Origin: Anthoceros angustus
Taxonomy: Eukaryota; Streptophyta; Anthocerotopsida; Anthocerotales; Anthocerotaceae
DNA: 64,000 nt
Assembly: GCA_010909165.1 (NCBI GenBank)
Contig: MU008155.1
Coordinates: 186,001 to 250,000 of the forward strand
Direction: 5' to 3'
Position numbers and translations under genes: made by a program. Numbering within the stretch: the first letter of the stretch is position 1; each line of letters opens with the position of its first letter. The notes under the pieces are model-generated. The model was not told the origin of the DNA. It did no database searches and saw only the letters and a list, made by a program, of their open reading frames with translations. Positions 10,589 through 20,443 of this stretch are shown here, one piece after another.

Positions 10589-11455
10589 TCAAGGACGAAA
10601 GGTGGTCCTTACCCACCAAGCATTCGGAAAGATATGCTGTAAATGGAGCTTCGTGGCTAAGAACTGGATATGACTTCTGCGGTGTTCCCGAATTCGACAA
10701 GCCCACTCAAGATTGAGGGAGCACCGATCCGCTTGAGATTCAAGAATTGCCGCATCAACGGCTTCAAGGCAAGGATGGCGGCTTGAGGAGGAGGAACCAA
10801 CAACCTTGCTTCTCCACTTGATTTGCAAATTGTTTTGCTGCCAAATCGTCCGCGACTTGAGTTTTGAAATGGACATATGACATAGCCTCGCACTTCTCCT
10901 TGACGAATTTCTTGAGCTCCAAACATTTAACTTCCATGGAAGCGGAAGCTTGCTGCATAATATCTTGTTTGAAGGCCCACGCTCGTTGAGCGCATAATGC
11001 GTAAAACTCTCGAATGTGTCCAATCGCCGGTGATGTTGGAAGACGCCTGCTTTTAATTGAGGAACGCTTCGAAGGTAAGAAGGCAATTGCTTATTGAGGG
11101 AAGCAATTTGGTGTTGATGCTGGACAATATCCGCACGTATGCCTGGAAATTCTCGCTCCAATTCCCTTCGAAGTGCAACAATCTCGAGTTGTTGGGCCTG
11201 AATCTTGTCTTCAAAATGTTGCTTGGAAATTCGAAACTCCGCTTTAAGTTCGTGTAGCTCAGCTTGGGAAGCCTGGAAGTCTGATCGCAACTTCTTGATA
11301 TCAACTTGGAAGGATTTGAAAAGCCTCTCGATTTTATTTTTGCCCCTTGTTCCCTTGGAGGATGTAGGAGCCTGCGATTCTGTAAAGTCTGCGGAGTCCA
11401 AGACGGTTTCTCCTCCAACAGATGGTCCGAGTCCAAGCATGATATCCGAAGCCAT
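10589..11455 (-). CDS. LINE ORF1-like coiled-coil protein
   Basis: A 288-codon minus frame opens at 11,455 with MASDIMLGLGPSVGGETVLD, followed by a Lys-rich stretch and a long heptad-like coiled coil of about 100 residues (from KIERLFKSFQVDIKKLRSDF to EFPGIRADIVQHQHQIASL). Near residue 155 the better protein-like frame changes: the frames at 10,764-10,958 and 10,657-10,926 contain ASMEVKCLELKKFVKEKCEA and continue helical. Position just upstream of the endonuclease and the coiled coil fit a LINE ORF1 RNA-binding/trimerising protein. No zinc knuckle or RRM was recognised. Confidence 0.6.
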   Translation of the reverse strand: MASDIMLGLGPSVGGETVLDSADFTESQAPTSSKGTRGKNKIERLFKSFQVDIKKLRSDFQASQAELHELKAEFRISKQHFEDKIQAQQLEIVALRRELEREFPGIRADIVQHQHQIASLNKQLPSYLRSVPQLKAGVFQHHRRLDTFESFTHYALNERGPSNKILCSKLPLPWKLNVWSSRNSSRRSARLCHMSISKLKSRTIWQQNNLQIKWRSKVVGSSSSSRHPCLEAVDAAILESQADRCSLNLEWACRIREHRRSHIQFLATKLHLQHIFPNAWWVRTTFRP

Positions 11456-11519
11456 AGGAAAGTAGGTGCTGCGCCTGCGCGCTCAAAGGCGGGCCAGCTA
11501 TGTATGCTATGGCCAAAGT

Positions 11520-12830
11520 TGAGGGAAAGGTGGTAAGAGAAAAGCCGGCCTCCCGCCCGGCCGGCCGGCCTCCGGCCTTTAGTCCTAGGCGGCCTCCCGC
11601 CGCTCAACCTCCGGACTCGGTAGGAGGCGCCGCCCATGGTTCCGTGAATCCTTAATCCGCACCTCCCGGCTGGCTAAGCTCACGCCGCCACCGCCTGGCC
11701 TCACCGCCCGTTCGGCCTCGGATCGCACTAGCGATCACGCCACCTTCGTGGCACGGGCCCGAGGCCGCCTCCGGCCTCGGCCTCGGCCTCGGCCGGCCGG
11801 CCGGCGGCTGATCAGTCGGCGTCACGCCTGGGCGGGCGGATCTGCAGGCAGTGTCGGCCTCGGCCTCGGGCGTGCCGGATCGGCCGGCCGGCTGAGCCCG
11901 GCCGGCCGGCCGGCCGGCCTCCGGCCTCGCCGCTCGCTCCACAGGCCCCCGGCCTCGGCGGCCGCCTCGCCCGCGCCGCCCTCCGTCGGCGTCGGCCTCG
12001 GCCCAGCCCGCCGCCCGAGGCCGCCTCCCGCCCGGCCCAGCGGCGGCCGGCCGGCGGCTCGGCCGGCCGGCCGGCCGGCCGGCGGCCGGCCTCCGGTCGT
12101 CGCGCGCGGCCTCGGCCTCGGCCGGCCGGCCGGCCGGCCGGGCTCGCTCGCGCTCCCGCTGCGCTCAAAGGCGGCCGCCTCGCCGCGCCAGCGCCGCCCG
12201 GCCGGCCTCCGGCCTCGCCGCCTCGCCGCCTCGCCGCTGGGGCGCAGCCGGAAAAAGCGAAACGGGGCGGCAGCGCGTGGCGGGTAACCCGCGGCTCGAG
12301 CAGGCCCGGGCGGCCGGCCTCCGGTCCGCCCGTGCCAGCGGGACAGGCCGAGGCCGATGCGATCGCGGCCCGCCGCCTCCCGCCCGGCCTCGGCCTCGGC
12401 CTCGGCCTCGGCCGGCCGGCCGGCCGGCCGGCTGAGCCTGAGTGGTATGGTAGCGCCGCCGTGCTCGCTCGCCCTCGGCCTCGGCGGCCGGCCGGCCTCC
12501 CGGGTCCGCCCGTGCTCCGTCGGTGAGCCCGCGGCCGCCGAATCGGGTCGTTGGGCAATCCACTCGAATCCGCCGCCCGGCCGGCCGGCTGAGCCGCAGC
12601 CCTGGCAGTGCCCGCTGCAGATCAGCCCACGCCGTGCTCGCTCGCCCTCGGCCCTGGTAGCCGCGAATCCGCCACGCCGTGCTCGCTCGCGCGGCCTCGG
12701 CTAAGCCGCTCCCGAATCCGCTCGCCGCTCCCGCTGCTCGCCGCTCCGCTCCCGCTGCGCTCCCGCTGCGCTCCCGCTCGCGCTCCCGCACCCGCCGCCG
12801 CCTCCGGCCTCGCACCGTATGGCTTTCACG
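11520..12830. repeat. GC-rich low-complexity DNA (GGCC/CGGCCTCGGC repeats)
   Basis: Runs of ggccggcc (up to five tandem units near 12,060) alternate with ctcggc hexamers such as ggcctcggcctcggcctcgg, and with gcccgccgcctcccgcc blocks. Both strands are open over long distances (frames up to 248 codons) simply because AT-rich stop codons are rare; the predicted peptides are Arg/Pro/Ala/Gly strings. The second half (12,640-12,830) has ctcgctcgc and cgctcccgct repeats. This is a simple-sequence expansion between the LINE 5' side and the 5S-like sequence, not a supported gene. Confidence 0.8.
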
Positions 12831-13009
12831 CTCCTTCTCACATGCGCCTTGCCTCACATTGCTTCCCTCCACGGCGCGCGGCCTCGCACGTCACGGTGCC
12901 CCTCTTTTCTCGCAGGGTGCCGCGCAATGCTGAAGCGCGCAGGGAAAGAGGAAGGGAGGGGCACTTCCCATGAGGCTATCTAACTTTTAATATGTTCAAA
13001 TACTGCGCA

Positions 13010-13125
13010 ATTGGTTAACGGCCGAAGCTACGGGGAGACGGTAGCCCGTGCTCAGTCGAAACTCCAAAGTTAAGCACCCTGGCTGAGGATCAGGACCCGG
13101 ATGGGTAACCTACCATCAGGTTTTT
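13010..13125 (+). rRNA. 5S rRNA-like sequence (pseudogene or 5S-derived repeat)
   Basis: The core at 13,047-13,120 aligns with the 3' two thirds of eukaryotic 5S rRNA: aactccaaagttaagc matches the box A region (AACTCCGAAGTTAAGC in plants). After the same spacing, ggatgggtaacct matches the box C region (GGATGGGTGACCT). It is followed directly by tttttctttt, a Pol III type terminator. The first ~35 bases match poorly. It is a single unit in a transposon-rich area, so a 5S pseudogene, a 5S-headed SINE, or a TRIM retrotransposon with embedded 5S (Cassandra type) are all possible; a genuine 5S array is unlikely. Confidence 0.6.
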
Positions 13126-13450
13126 CTTTTATGGGGAAAGTTTTGATAACATTTTCTAAGCCTAGGCGCAATGTTTCCTACAAATTCTAGGACAAACAAT
13201 CTTCTTTTAGCTTAGATTTTCCCTATTCTAGATCGATAGGTCTCGACTAGCATTTGCAAAGATTCTTTTCGCAATTCAAGCAAAAAGAAAGAAAACTATC
13301 ATGATCTAATGCATGATTTCTTTTGCAGAGCCGGAAGAGCTAGCCGAGAAGGTCTATCGGCAAGCGAGTAAAGCTATCAAACTTTAGATATCGCTTGCGC
13401 AACCTCGACGACCAGTTTCTAGCCATGATCAGAAGACCATGTGAGCCGAA

Positions 13451-13462
13451 GCTCTGATACCA
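13451..13462 (-). promoter_or_regulatory. Copia primer binding site (initiator Met tRNA type)
   Basis: The minus strand reads TGGTATCAGAGC, the classical plant Ty1/copia primer binding site. It sits directly beside the LTR-like sequence at 13,463-13,676. The copia internal region that should follow it (lower coordinates) is not recognisable beyond about 130 bases. Confidence 0.8.
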
Positions 13463-13676
13463 TGATAGAATCCTAGCAGTAGGATTGTGTAGCATGCATC
13501 TAGTCCATGATGCTACGTAAGATATGTTCTTCGTTGATTAATTAAACAAGAGGTACAAAAGGTGTTTTTAAGGTGGTGCGGTGTCGATTCATGAGGCACA
13601 CCCTTAATGACTCAACCCTCTAGACGGTAACTAGACCACGGGCAGGGTTACGGGCAGATTAATTGTTTCGTAACAT
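13463..13676 (-). mobile_element. Ty1/copia 5' LTR fragment, inserted in another copia
   Basis: On the minus strand the segment begins TGTTACGAAAC and ends GGATTCTATCA, immediately followed by the TGGTATCAGAGC primer site: a TG...CA LTR of about 214 bp. It differs from the LTR of the adjoining element (16,748-17,016). The upstream neighbour's integrase frame runs to its border (FDPA then LTR sequence), so this LTR marks the insertion of a separate copia, or a recombinant. Its partner LTR was not found. The left edge of the element is unresolved and may include the 5S-like unit. Confidence 0.6.
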
Positions 13677-14686
13677 AGCAGGATCAAATAGTTTGTATCC
13701 TTTGATGCCTTCTGTGTAGCCAATGAAAGTATACTTGGCTGCCTTAGGATCTAGCGTCTTTCGCTGTGCTTTAGGTATAAAGGCATAAGCGGGAGATCCA
13801 AAAACTCGAAGATGGTCGATTGAAGGCTTCCTACCAATAAAGGCTTCATAAGGTGTCATACCTTGAATGAGATGTCGGCGATCATGATGAGATAGGTTTT
13901 GAAAGCATGGCCTCTGCCCAATAAGTCTTGGATAATTTAGCTTGGGAGAGCAAGCAACCGGTGATCTCTTGAAGGCGTAGGTTCTTATTCTCTGCGACGC
14001 CATTTTGCTGAGGTGTATGTACAACGGTGAGTTGTTGAGCTATGCCTTCAGCTCGACAAAAATCAGCAAATTCATGAGAAGTAAACTCTCCTCCATTGTC
14101 GGAACGGAGGGTCTTGAGTTTTCATGCAGAAGTCTCTCCCACATCATGTAGTCCTTGAAAACCGAAAGGCTTGGCTTTTGTGTTTGGGATGTATGTGAGG
14201 ACAAACGAGAATAATCATCTATGAATGTTAAGAAATATCGCAACCTAAAGGATGGTGCGTAAATAGGGCCGCAAATGTCTGTGGACCAACTCAAGGTGTG
14301 GCCCGGGGAGAGTGGTTGTGGAAGGGAGCTGGTGCCTTTTGGTGGTGACACAGCGCACTGTGATAGGGTTCTATCTTGGATAGGGAAGGTGTTCTATAAA
14401 AATTTCCCTTAGACATTTGGATGAGTTTTTGGCTATTAGGATGACCTAGTCGGCAATGCCAAAGTGTGGTGTTGGAGGAGGTGGCAGAATTGTGGGTGGC
14501 TACATTCATGCTATGTAAGGGACCCACTTGGACGGATAGTTTGTATAGGCCGTCCTCTAGTGTGCCGGAGCAGATAGTATGTGACTTACTTGTGAGATGG
14601 GAAATAAGACAACTATCTGCATGAAGAATGACTTGCATGCTATGTTCGGAACATAAGCTAGCAGCAGACACTAGATTTTTACACAT
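13659..14686 (-). pseudogene. Copia A integrase
   Basis: Three successive minus frames form one integrase. 14,291-14,686 has LWHCRLGHPNSQKLIQM, the pre-integrase His-containing zinc region. 14,040-14,351 has WSTDICGPIYAPSFRLRYFL and FIDDYSR, the first two Asp boxes of the catalytic core. 13,659-14,024 has TPYEAFIGRKPSIDHLRVFG and FIGYTEGIKGYKLFDP, the C-terminal GKGY-like end. Frameshifts separate the pieces. The last residues before the stop derive from the adjoining LTR at 13,676. Confidence 0.85.
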
Positions 14687-14937
14687 GGATGAACGTGAAG
14701 GACATGGGAAGAGAGAGAACTTGGCACGAAGAACATCGAGAACAACGAACCTACACGAGATGGGAGGTTGTGATCATCGCCAAGAGGGACACCGGTGTCC
14801 TGGTGGCGAATAAGACTCAAAAGAGTTTTTGTTGTGACAGATATGTGATGTAGCTCCTGCCTAAATACCAATATTGGTTTGATGGCTTTGATGATGCCAT
14901 GCATGGAGAGCCGGTGTTGTGGAAGATTGTTTCTTCA

Positions 14938-15950
14938 CTACAACATGCGCTCGAGCCTCCTTCCTAGGCTCGTTCTTCTTTTCTTCGCCCTTCTCCATAT
15001 GGTTGAATTGCACCAATTACAAATAACTCGCCTTCTTATTACCTCTTGGTCAAGAAGACAGTATTCACCGCCTGAATATTGGTTGGGATTGGGTCGTGAA
15101 GAAACAGGTCCTCTGCCGCGACCTCGGCCTCGACCTCTTCCTCTACCCCTTCCAGTGAACATCACCTGCTGTCTGGTTGATCTGGATTCATGTCGACGAC
15201 TTTGGTCCTCTGTATGATTGCTCCAATCAATTCGGTGACGCTTAAATCCAAGCGGCATCACCGAGGCTTCATGATTTCTGAGCGGAGAACGCTTTTGAGT
15301 AGTCACGAAAGCCTAGGAGGGTGGTAGAGAGGCGAGAAGAGTCATAAACAGATTGTTCGGTCAACTTGGTGCTTTTGTCAAGGTTGGACTTGGCGATTCG
15401 AAAATGCTGATATGATTGTCAATGGAGTCATTCTCTCTCATCTTGAGATTATGAAAATTGCGGGTAGCCGACAACAAGCTCATTACATCCTTAGATGAAT
15501 ATAACTGAGCAAGGCGGTCCCACATGTCCTTGGAGGAATCGGCTTCAGAAACTTGGCGAACCATGGATTCAGGAAGTCCACTCACTAGAATATCTTGGGC
15601 CTTCTGATCCTTATTGTCCCATTCTTCTATAGAGTCGAATCCCCACATGGGACGATCATTGGAACCACTCACTATATCCCATAGTTCACGCTGCCGCAAT
15701 ACTCCTTTCATGCGAATACTCCATACATCATATCCTTTTCCATTGAATCTATCCTTCTCCTTAAAGCTATCTCCATGAACCACTGTCGTTGACGTCTTTG
15801 GATCATGTTTGAATTTTTCTTTCTTTAGCCTTTTCGGCTTCCCAACTCTTCTTCTCATCTTCAAGCCATTTGGCCTTTTGCTCCTCTAGCCACTGCTTTT
15901 TAACTTTTTCAAGTTGATTAATATCGGAGTCGTCAACATTTACTCCAGCC
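14938..15950 (-). pseudogene. Copia A gag
   Basis: Translation can start at about 15,950 (ATGGCTGGAGTAAATG on the minus strand), giving MAGVNVDDSDINQLEK and a charged coiled coil. A frameshift leads into 15,361-15,864 with SFKEKDRFNGKGYDVWSIRM, WDRLAQLYSSKD and NFHNLKMRENDSIDNHI, the copia capsid (UBN2-like) core. The end at 14,938-15,306 has an (RG)n tract and CNWC, remnants of the RNA-binding region and zinc knuckle. It packages element RNA in a virus-like particle when intact. Confidence 0.85.
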
Positions 15951-15963
15951 ATCGCAGGTGAGT

Positions 15964-16540
15964 TCAAAATAGACGATTAATTTGTCCGATAGGCGCACTT
16001 GGTTTCCGATCGCCGCGGGCGGAGAAAGGACATGCGCATTCGGAGCAGATCATCTCGGCTTGGCCAGCTATATTTACTGGAATATCTGTCTCATCATCAA
16101 AATCAAAATCTCCTTTGGGAAGGAGCCTATCTAGATGATCCCGAATATTGCTAATTTCTTGTTGCAAAAAGGCAAAATTAGAATGATTGGATTTTTGGGT
16201 AAGTCTAATGTTACTCTTTATGCAACCAAGAGTTTCTAGCAAATTATTCAAGCCGGAAATGAAGGGCCAGCAACCAAGTTAGGAATATGTTGAAGAGCTA
16301 ATTGGATTGCAGAAACTTGCAACAAATCAAAAGAGGTAAGTAGGTCTTGTCTAGCAAGTCTAATCAAATTCCCTTGATCTGGTGACTTAATCAAAATAGA
16401 TCCAATGAAATTAGCAACTTGTTTAGAGACTACTTCAAGCTCTTCACACCATGCACTTTGTTGTTTTGTGGTCCTTTGCTTCTCTTGCCTTGCACCTTGA
16501 TATTTCTCCAAACTCCTTGTTTAGTGGGATTTGGTGAATT
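15964..16540 (-). pseudogene. Pre-gag open frame of copia A
   Basis: From an ATG at about 16,540 the minus strand reads MNSPNPTKQGVWRNIKVQGK. After frame changes it continues in frames at 16,248-16,511 (EELEVVSKQVANFIGSIL) and 15,964-16,251 (TQKSNHSNFAFLQQEISNIR, then DFDFDDETD), ending before the gag start at 15,950. The last part looks like a coiled coil. Copia B has a similarly placed frame of about 186 codons, also opening MN and ending in a predicted coiled coil. Function unknown. Confidence 0.5.
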
Positions 16541-16735
16541 CATGGTGCAAGGGCAAGGATTTGATGCACAAATTGTGCATCCTCAAAGCATGATGTCGAG
16601 CTTGATCCATTTGTCGCCAAAGGCGAGATCTCCAACGCAGAAGTTCCATTTAAAGATTTAATTGGAAAGGAAGCATAGGAGAGTGGATGCCTTAGGAGAA
16701 AATAGGAAAGTAGCTCTAGCATCAAGAGCAAAGCT

Positions 16736-16747
16736 GCTCTGATACCA
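16736..16747 (-). promoter_or_regulatory. Primer binding site of copia A
   Basis: Minus strand TGGTATCAGAGC, complementary to the 3' end of initiator Met tRNA, lies exactly next to the LTR end TTTTCATCA at 16,748. Confidence 0.9.
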
Positions 16748-17016
16748 TGATGAAAATCATGCTAAGCTCTAGCATAAAAGATGATTGCATTACAATGTAT
16801 ATAATAGAAAGTACAAAGCCTATTTATAGGCAAGGTGGTTAGGTGGTTAGACGGTTATAACCATAAGTTGTTATAACCGTCAGTTGGTTGTAACTAATAT
16901 AACAACCAACCTCCTAGGACAACTAACTAAGTAACTACTTAATGCCCTAGAGATAAATTAAAGCATAAGTAAAGGTGCCCTAGTGAATAGTGCCCTAAAC
17001 TATATGTATTTTATCA
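16748..17016 (-). repeat. 5' LTR of copia A
   Basis: The minus strand begins TGATAAAATACATATAG and ends GATTTTCATCA, giving imperfect terminal inverted repeats TGAT(A/G)AAA. Internal features include CCTATAAATAGG at about 16,820-16,835, a TATA-type core promoter on the minus strand. Length is about 269 bp. The matching 3' LTR was not found. Confidence 0.8.
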
Positions 17017-17101
17017 TCTTTGTGCCTAAGAAGCTTCAAGAAACAAGAAAACATTTGATCTACCTGATCATGTGTATGACCAACCAATAGGAACCCAACC
17101 T

Positions 17102-17510
17102 TTATTTTAACGAACACTTGAAGGTCGACGGGCATATGACATCTTGAATGATATTGATAGTGAGATTGGCGTCATTGTGAAGATTCGCATAGTGTAAATA
17201 TGCCCCCGCTTTGAAAGTGTAATTATGTATCATACAACCCACCACATGAACATTAATAAGTGATGCTTCAGACAACTCTTTGGGATATCGAAGGAAATGA
17301 AGGAGCTCTGTCTTCTTCTGGTCCATGCCATCTATAGGAAGCAGCATATACTTGTGGGGCTGGTTATAACCTTTGGACTGGTGCTTTGCAGCTTTGTCCC
17401 TCTCATTGCTTAGTCGTATCCTATGTGATGCCAATGCCCCTTCGTAAATCTGTGCAGGCATGGAAACCAGACGAGTATTAAACCATACGCTATTGCACAT
17501 TCTATCCAAC
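17102..17510 (-). pseudogene. Transposase-like gene, downstream exon
   Basis: The minus frame reads MDRMCNSVWFNTRLVSMPAQ and later LLPIDGMDQKKTELLHFLRY. A D-G-M-D-Q-x-K motif followed by Leu/Pro-His occurs in a widespread group of DNA-transposon-derived proteins and is thought to include a catalytic Asp. The block begins after a TTATAG acceptor at 17,511, and the upstream exon (18,123-19,015) ends at a GTGAG donor, so the two are probably spliced. It lies 85 bp beyond the LTR of copia A. It may be the C-terminal half of one protein with the pieces at 18.1-19.0 and 26.1-27.3 kb. Confidence 0.45.
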
Positions 17511-18122
17511 TATAACATGATAATGGAAAGAAGATGATATACAGTCTTACGGGGGCGCCAGCATGTCGGCATCTCAAGTGCCCCTACCCTTGCAAAAGGT
17601 TCGGCGGCCACAGGTTCACAGAGAGGAGGGGCGCCGGCAGGCCGGTGCCCCTACACTTGTATTGATATGGTTGGGCAGCAGCGTGCTAGCGCCCATATGA
17701 ACGGAAGCACGCCAACGGCATCTACAACCCGTGTGAGTATTGCACGCTGGCATGCAGCATGCCAAACTGCAGCGAAGAAATAGGCACAAGCATGCCAGCG
17801 CCCTTGAAACCAGATATATTATTCAAGGAACATTGAAACCCTCATATCCACATGGACTACACAGGTAACATGGAAACCTTGCAATGACGCATCGTGCAGA
17901 AGAATGGTTCTCAGAAACCCTTGACTACCCAGCCGGATATCAAGAACAAACCTTGGTCTGCTCTACCAGAAGTATTTGCGGATGGCGTGCTTCAATCCCT
18001 CACATAAACAGCAAGTGGAAAACCTATTAGACTTCGAAATCCTAACCTTCGGGTTGTTTGTCCAGAGAGTCAAAAAATAAGTATATGACACGAACTTCAT
18101 GTTAGATCGTGTCATATCTCAC
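17511..18122 (-). other. Probable intron with degenerate GGCGCCAGCATG repeats
   Basis: Bounded on the minus strand by a CG|GTGAGATATG donor at 18,122 and a TTATAG acceptor at 17,511. The middle (about 17,550-17,820) contains several variants of ggcgccagcatgccgg and gcacgctggcatg. No open frame of note. Confidence 0.4.
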
Positions 18123-19015
18123 CGAAACTGGGCCCAGATCTCCAACTTCGAAAAGGTGTCTAGCAGGTGAAAGACATCAATGTTTGGCAGCCTTTTAAAC
18201 ATCACTTGTAAAGTGTTATCCATCCAAGCTACGGCTCGTAGCGCATGCGTATATGGCTGTCGAGAATTCACTCCTGACCCATCCCATGGGGCATTGCATA
18301 ACACTCTGCTCTTCAACTCCTCGTACCTTTCTGAGCCGATGCAGTACACTCTTCGAAAAGCTTGCAAACAACACTGAATGTGCGTAGCTCCCATTATATG
18401 TGTAATGACCTTGTCTTTACTTTTGGCCTGCAAGTCCATGACCACGAGGGATTGCAAAAACGTTTCCTGCTCTGCCCTCCCCATCCTCATAAAACGGTAA
18501 CATTGCTCCTGGAAATTGGCCTTGCACAGTGACTTTATGCATTGCTTAGTGCAGCATGGCTTCCGAAAGTCCGCTATGACAACTTCGGAATCGCTCTTCG
18601 ATAAAGGAACTCCAGGTGCCCGCCTTCTCTGAACCACGGATTGCATCCCCCTAGGCGCCACAAATGTTTCGCTAAGTGGTTTGGGGTGGAATAACCGTCC
18701 TTCAGGCCCGACTACTTCATCTGTCTCAAGCAAGGGAAAGGGTGCTTCATCAGGAGGGATTTCTGTAAACACCCTCCTTTCTTCAATTGGAAACAAACCC
18801 CAGCGATGCACGGATGCAAGGGAAATCTCCGCTTGTTGACTGCGCTTGCGGCCAATAGGACTCCGCTCCACGGCGGCATACTGATTCATGTTCCTTGGTG
18901 TATGAGGAACACCCCGACGGATCCTTGGGGAGGTCTCACCCGCCTCCTCCAACCTTCGCCTGAACAAACACCAGCATCTGGTGACAGCGTTAGGAGGGTA
19001 ATCCCCTCTCATGAT
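18123..19015 (-). pseudogene. Transposase-like gene, Cys-rich exon
   Basis: The minus frame is open for nearly 300 codons. It contains RRGVPHTPRNMNQYAAVERS, then a Cys pair domain DFRKPCCTKQCIKSLCKANF, and CCLQAFRRVYCIGSERYEEL. CCxxxC followed by a vCxxAFxxxxGIS-like segment is the N-terminal arrangement I associate with transposase-like proteins of DNA transposons; the assignment is tentative. The exon ends at a GTGAG donor. Its upstream end is cut by the 3' LTR of copia B at 19,016. A related RGVPHTPRN peptide is encoded on the plus strand at 28.4 kb. Confidence 0.5.
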
Positions 19016-19268
19016 TAACAAAATATGTAATAGATGCAGATCAATTACGTATTAAGTAATTACATTGTTATATATTCATAGAAGAATAGAGTACATAAAA
19101 CAAGCAAGCAACTGAACTTAACTTAACTGCGAAAAGGCATGACCTTTGGCCAACGGACGTAACCCTAATGAAAAGGTAAGCAGCTAAAATAAAACTAGTT
19201 GTACACACATACTATATATCGGAATATAACTAAGCCCTAAGTAATGACTCAACATTCTATCTCCAATA
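19016..19268 (-). repeat. 3' LTR of copia B
   Basis: Nearly identical to 25,853-26,105. On the minus strand it begins TATTGGAGATAGAATG and ends ATATTTTGTTA. Both copies have TA instead of the usual TG at the start and TA instead of CA at the end. The polypurine tract AAGTGGGAG precedes it at 19,269-19,277. Confidence 0.92.
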
Positions 19269-20443
19269 CTCCCACTTGTTGATCATTGCATAAAGGACAG
19301 TCTTCTTCTCCGCGCCTTAGCTTCTTCGAGCACGAGTGTGTGTGTACCAGATTGGCAGCTCTAGGCAACCGGCTTCATAAGAGCGTAATGGAACAGCTCA
19401 GTGTGAAGGCGATCCCTTACAGGTGTGCCATAAGCATAATAGCCTGCTTTTACGTCCCGGTTTTCATTCTGTCACGGCTTTTGTAGCGTAGACTGAAGCT
19501 CCTAAGCAAGATGTCTTCCTCCGAGTCTGAAGACCTCTCCTTACCTGCCAAACATCGTGTCTACCAGAGGATGCTCTAGGCGAGTTACCTGACTAGAGCA
19601 TTGCCTCTTCTTCTCTGGTGAGAAGGAAGGAAGCGCTCGGCGACAAGCTGGACTTGCGGGGCCCCCTAGAGGCGAGACCAAGGGGAACGAGGCGGTGCTT
19701 GAGCAACGCCCACTTGCTGCGGCAGAGAAGGCAGCTACAAGAAGAGCGGCTGGGGCACCATCCCGTCGTTCTACACCGCTAGAACCTGTAAGACAGACAT
19801 TCTCACGAGCTTCATTTGATGCCCGCAGATGTGAGAGGGGTGAATTCCAGTACGCCTCCAGCGAGCCACACCCTCCTGCGCCACCCAAATTTCTTGAGCC
19901 CAAAGGAGTTCTATCAGAGACAAGGATTGTCACCCTCGGCTCAGCTCGGTGGCCTGGAAGCCCTGTTTGGTATAGGTGTGCAGCCTCAGGACTGAAGATG
20001 GTCCGCGTTCGCGTCCAAGATTGCCCGGGTTTTAAAGACCATGTCATCAGCTTCTATAGTAAGTTGCTTAAATTGTTTGTGGCAATCTTCCCTGTTGCAT
20101 TTTTGCTGTAAGCAATATGTTTGAGCAGCCCCCTGCTAACCAGCTCGTGTCCATGTCTGACCTTGTTCATGTGTGCTTGCTCCCACTTATTCCAACAGTC
20201 GAAGGCGGAAGAGGAGAGCCAGGAGACAAAAGAGAGGATTTCATACCAGGAGAGAAAGGCCAGAAATTCCCCTCGTTCTGGTGGAGAAACTTTCACCTCC
20301 AAGTCAGATAGTCCTGCTTCCTGGGAGAAGATTTCAGACTCTTCCCCTTCAGTTAGCATGGGATCCATGAGGTCTCCTGTGGAATACAGCACTAATGACT
20401 CGGACGATGACGGCAATGATTGGGGCTGCACCTAGCTGTTAGG
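19269..20443 (+). other. 3' region of copia B with antisense open frames (possible captured gene piece)
   Basis: About 1.17 kb separates the RNase H stop from the 3' LTR, unusually long for copia. The plus strand, antisense to the element, has protein-like frames at 19,695-20,111 (ending VRVQDCPGFKDHVISFYS) and 20,121-20,435 (KAEEESQETKERISYQERKA then STNDSDDDGNDWGCT and stop). Between them GTAAGT at 20,059 and TTCCAACAG at 20,198 look like intron borders, though the direct splice does not keep the longer second frame. Minus-strand frames (19,541-20,047; 20,054-20,431) are also open. A transduced host fragment is possible. Confidence 0.35.

Larger units (their letters stand above)
6905..11455 (-). 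mobile_element. Non-LTR retrotransposon (LINE), near complete, degraded
   Basis: Reading on the minus strand, the element has a coiled-coil ORF1 (11,455-10,589), then ORF2 with apurinic-like endonuclease (10,322-9,508), linker, reverse transcriptase (8,746-8,070) and a C-terminal part (8,118-7,319). It ends in a 3' UTR with AAATAAAA followed by a short (TTC)n tract at about 6,905-6,935, typical of plant L1-like tails. Frameshifts separate the ORF2 segments, so this copy is probably inactive. The 5' end is uncertain because it runs into GGCC-rich DNA after 11,455. No LTRs flank it and no target duplication was found. Confidence 0.8.
13677..17016 (-). mobile_element. Ty1/copia element A (5' LTR to integrase; RT missing)
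   Basis: The order on the minus strand is: LTR (17,016-16,748), primer site (16,747-16,736), extra pre-gag frame (about 16,540-15,964), gag (15,950-14,938), then protease remnant/pre-integrase and integrase (14,686-13,677). Reverse transcriptase, RNase H and the 3' LTR are absent because the element is cut at 13,676 by a different copia LTR. Several frameshifts show it is dead. It lies just upstream of a broken transposase-like gene. Confidence 0.85.

Noticed and set aside
11748-12872. Long open frames (179-248 codons) in the GGCC-rich island
   Set aside because: They are open on both strands and in several frames at once, encode Arg/Pro/Gly/Ala strings, and follow from base composition; no domain or codon signal.
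13451-13462. Primer binding sites as fragments of tRNA genes
   Set aside because: The three TGGTATCAGAGC sites are each precisely next to an LTR end and lack the rest of a tRNA.
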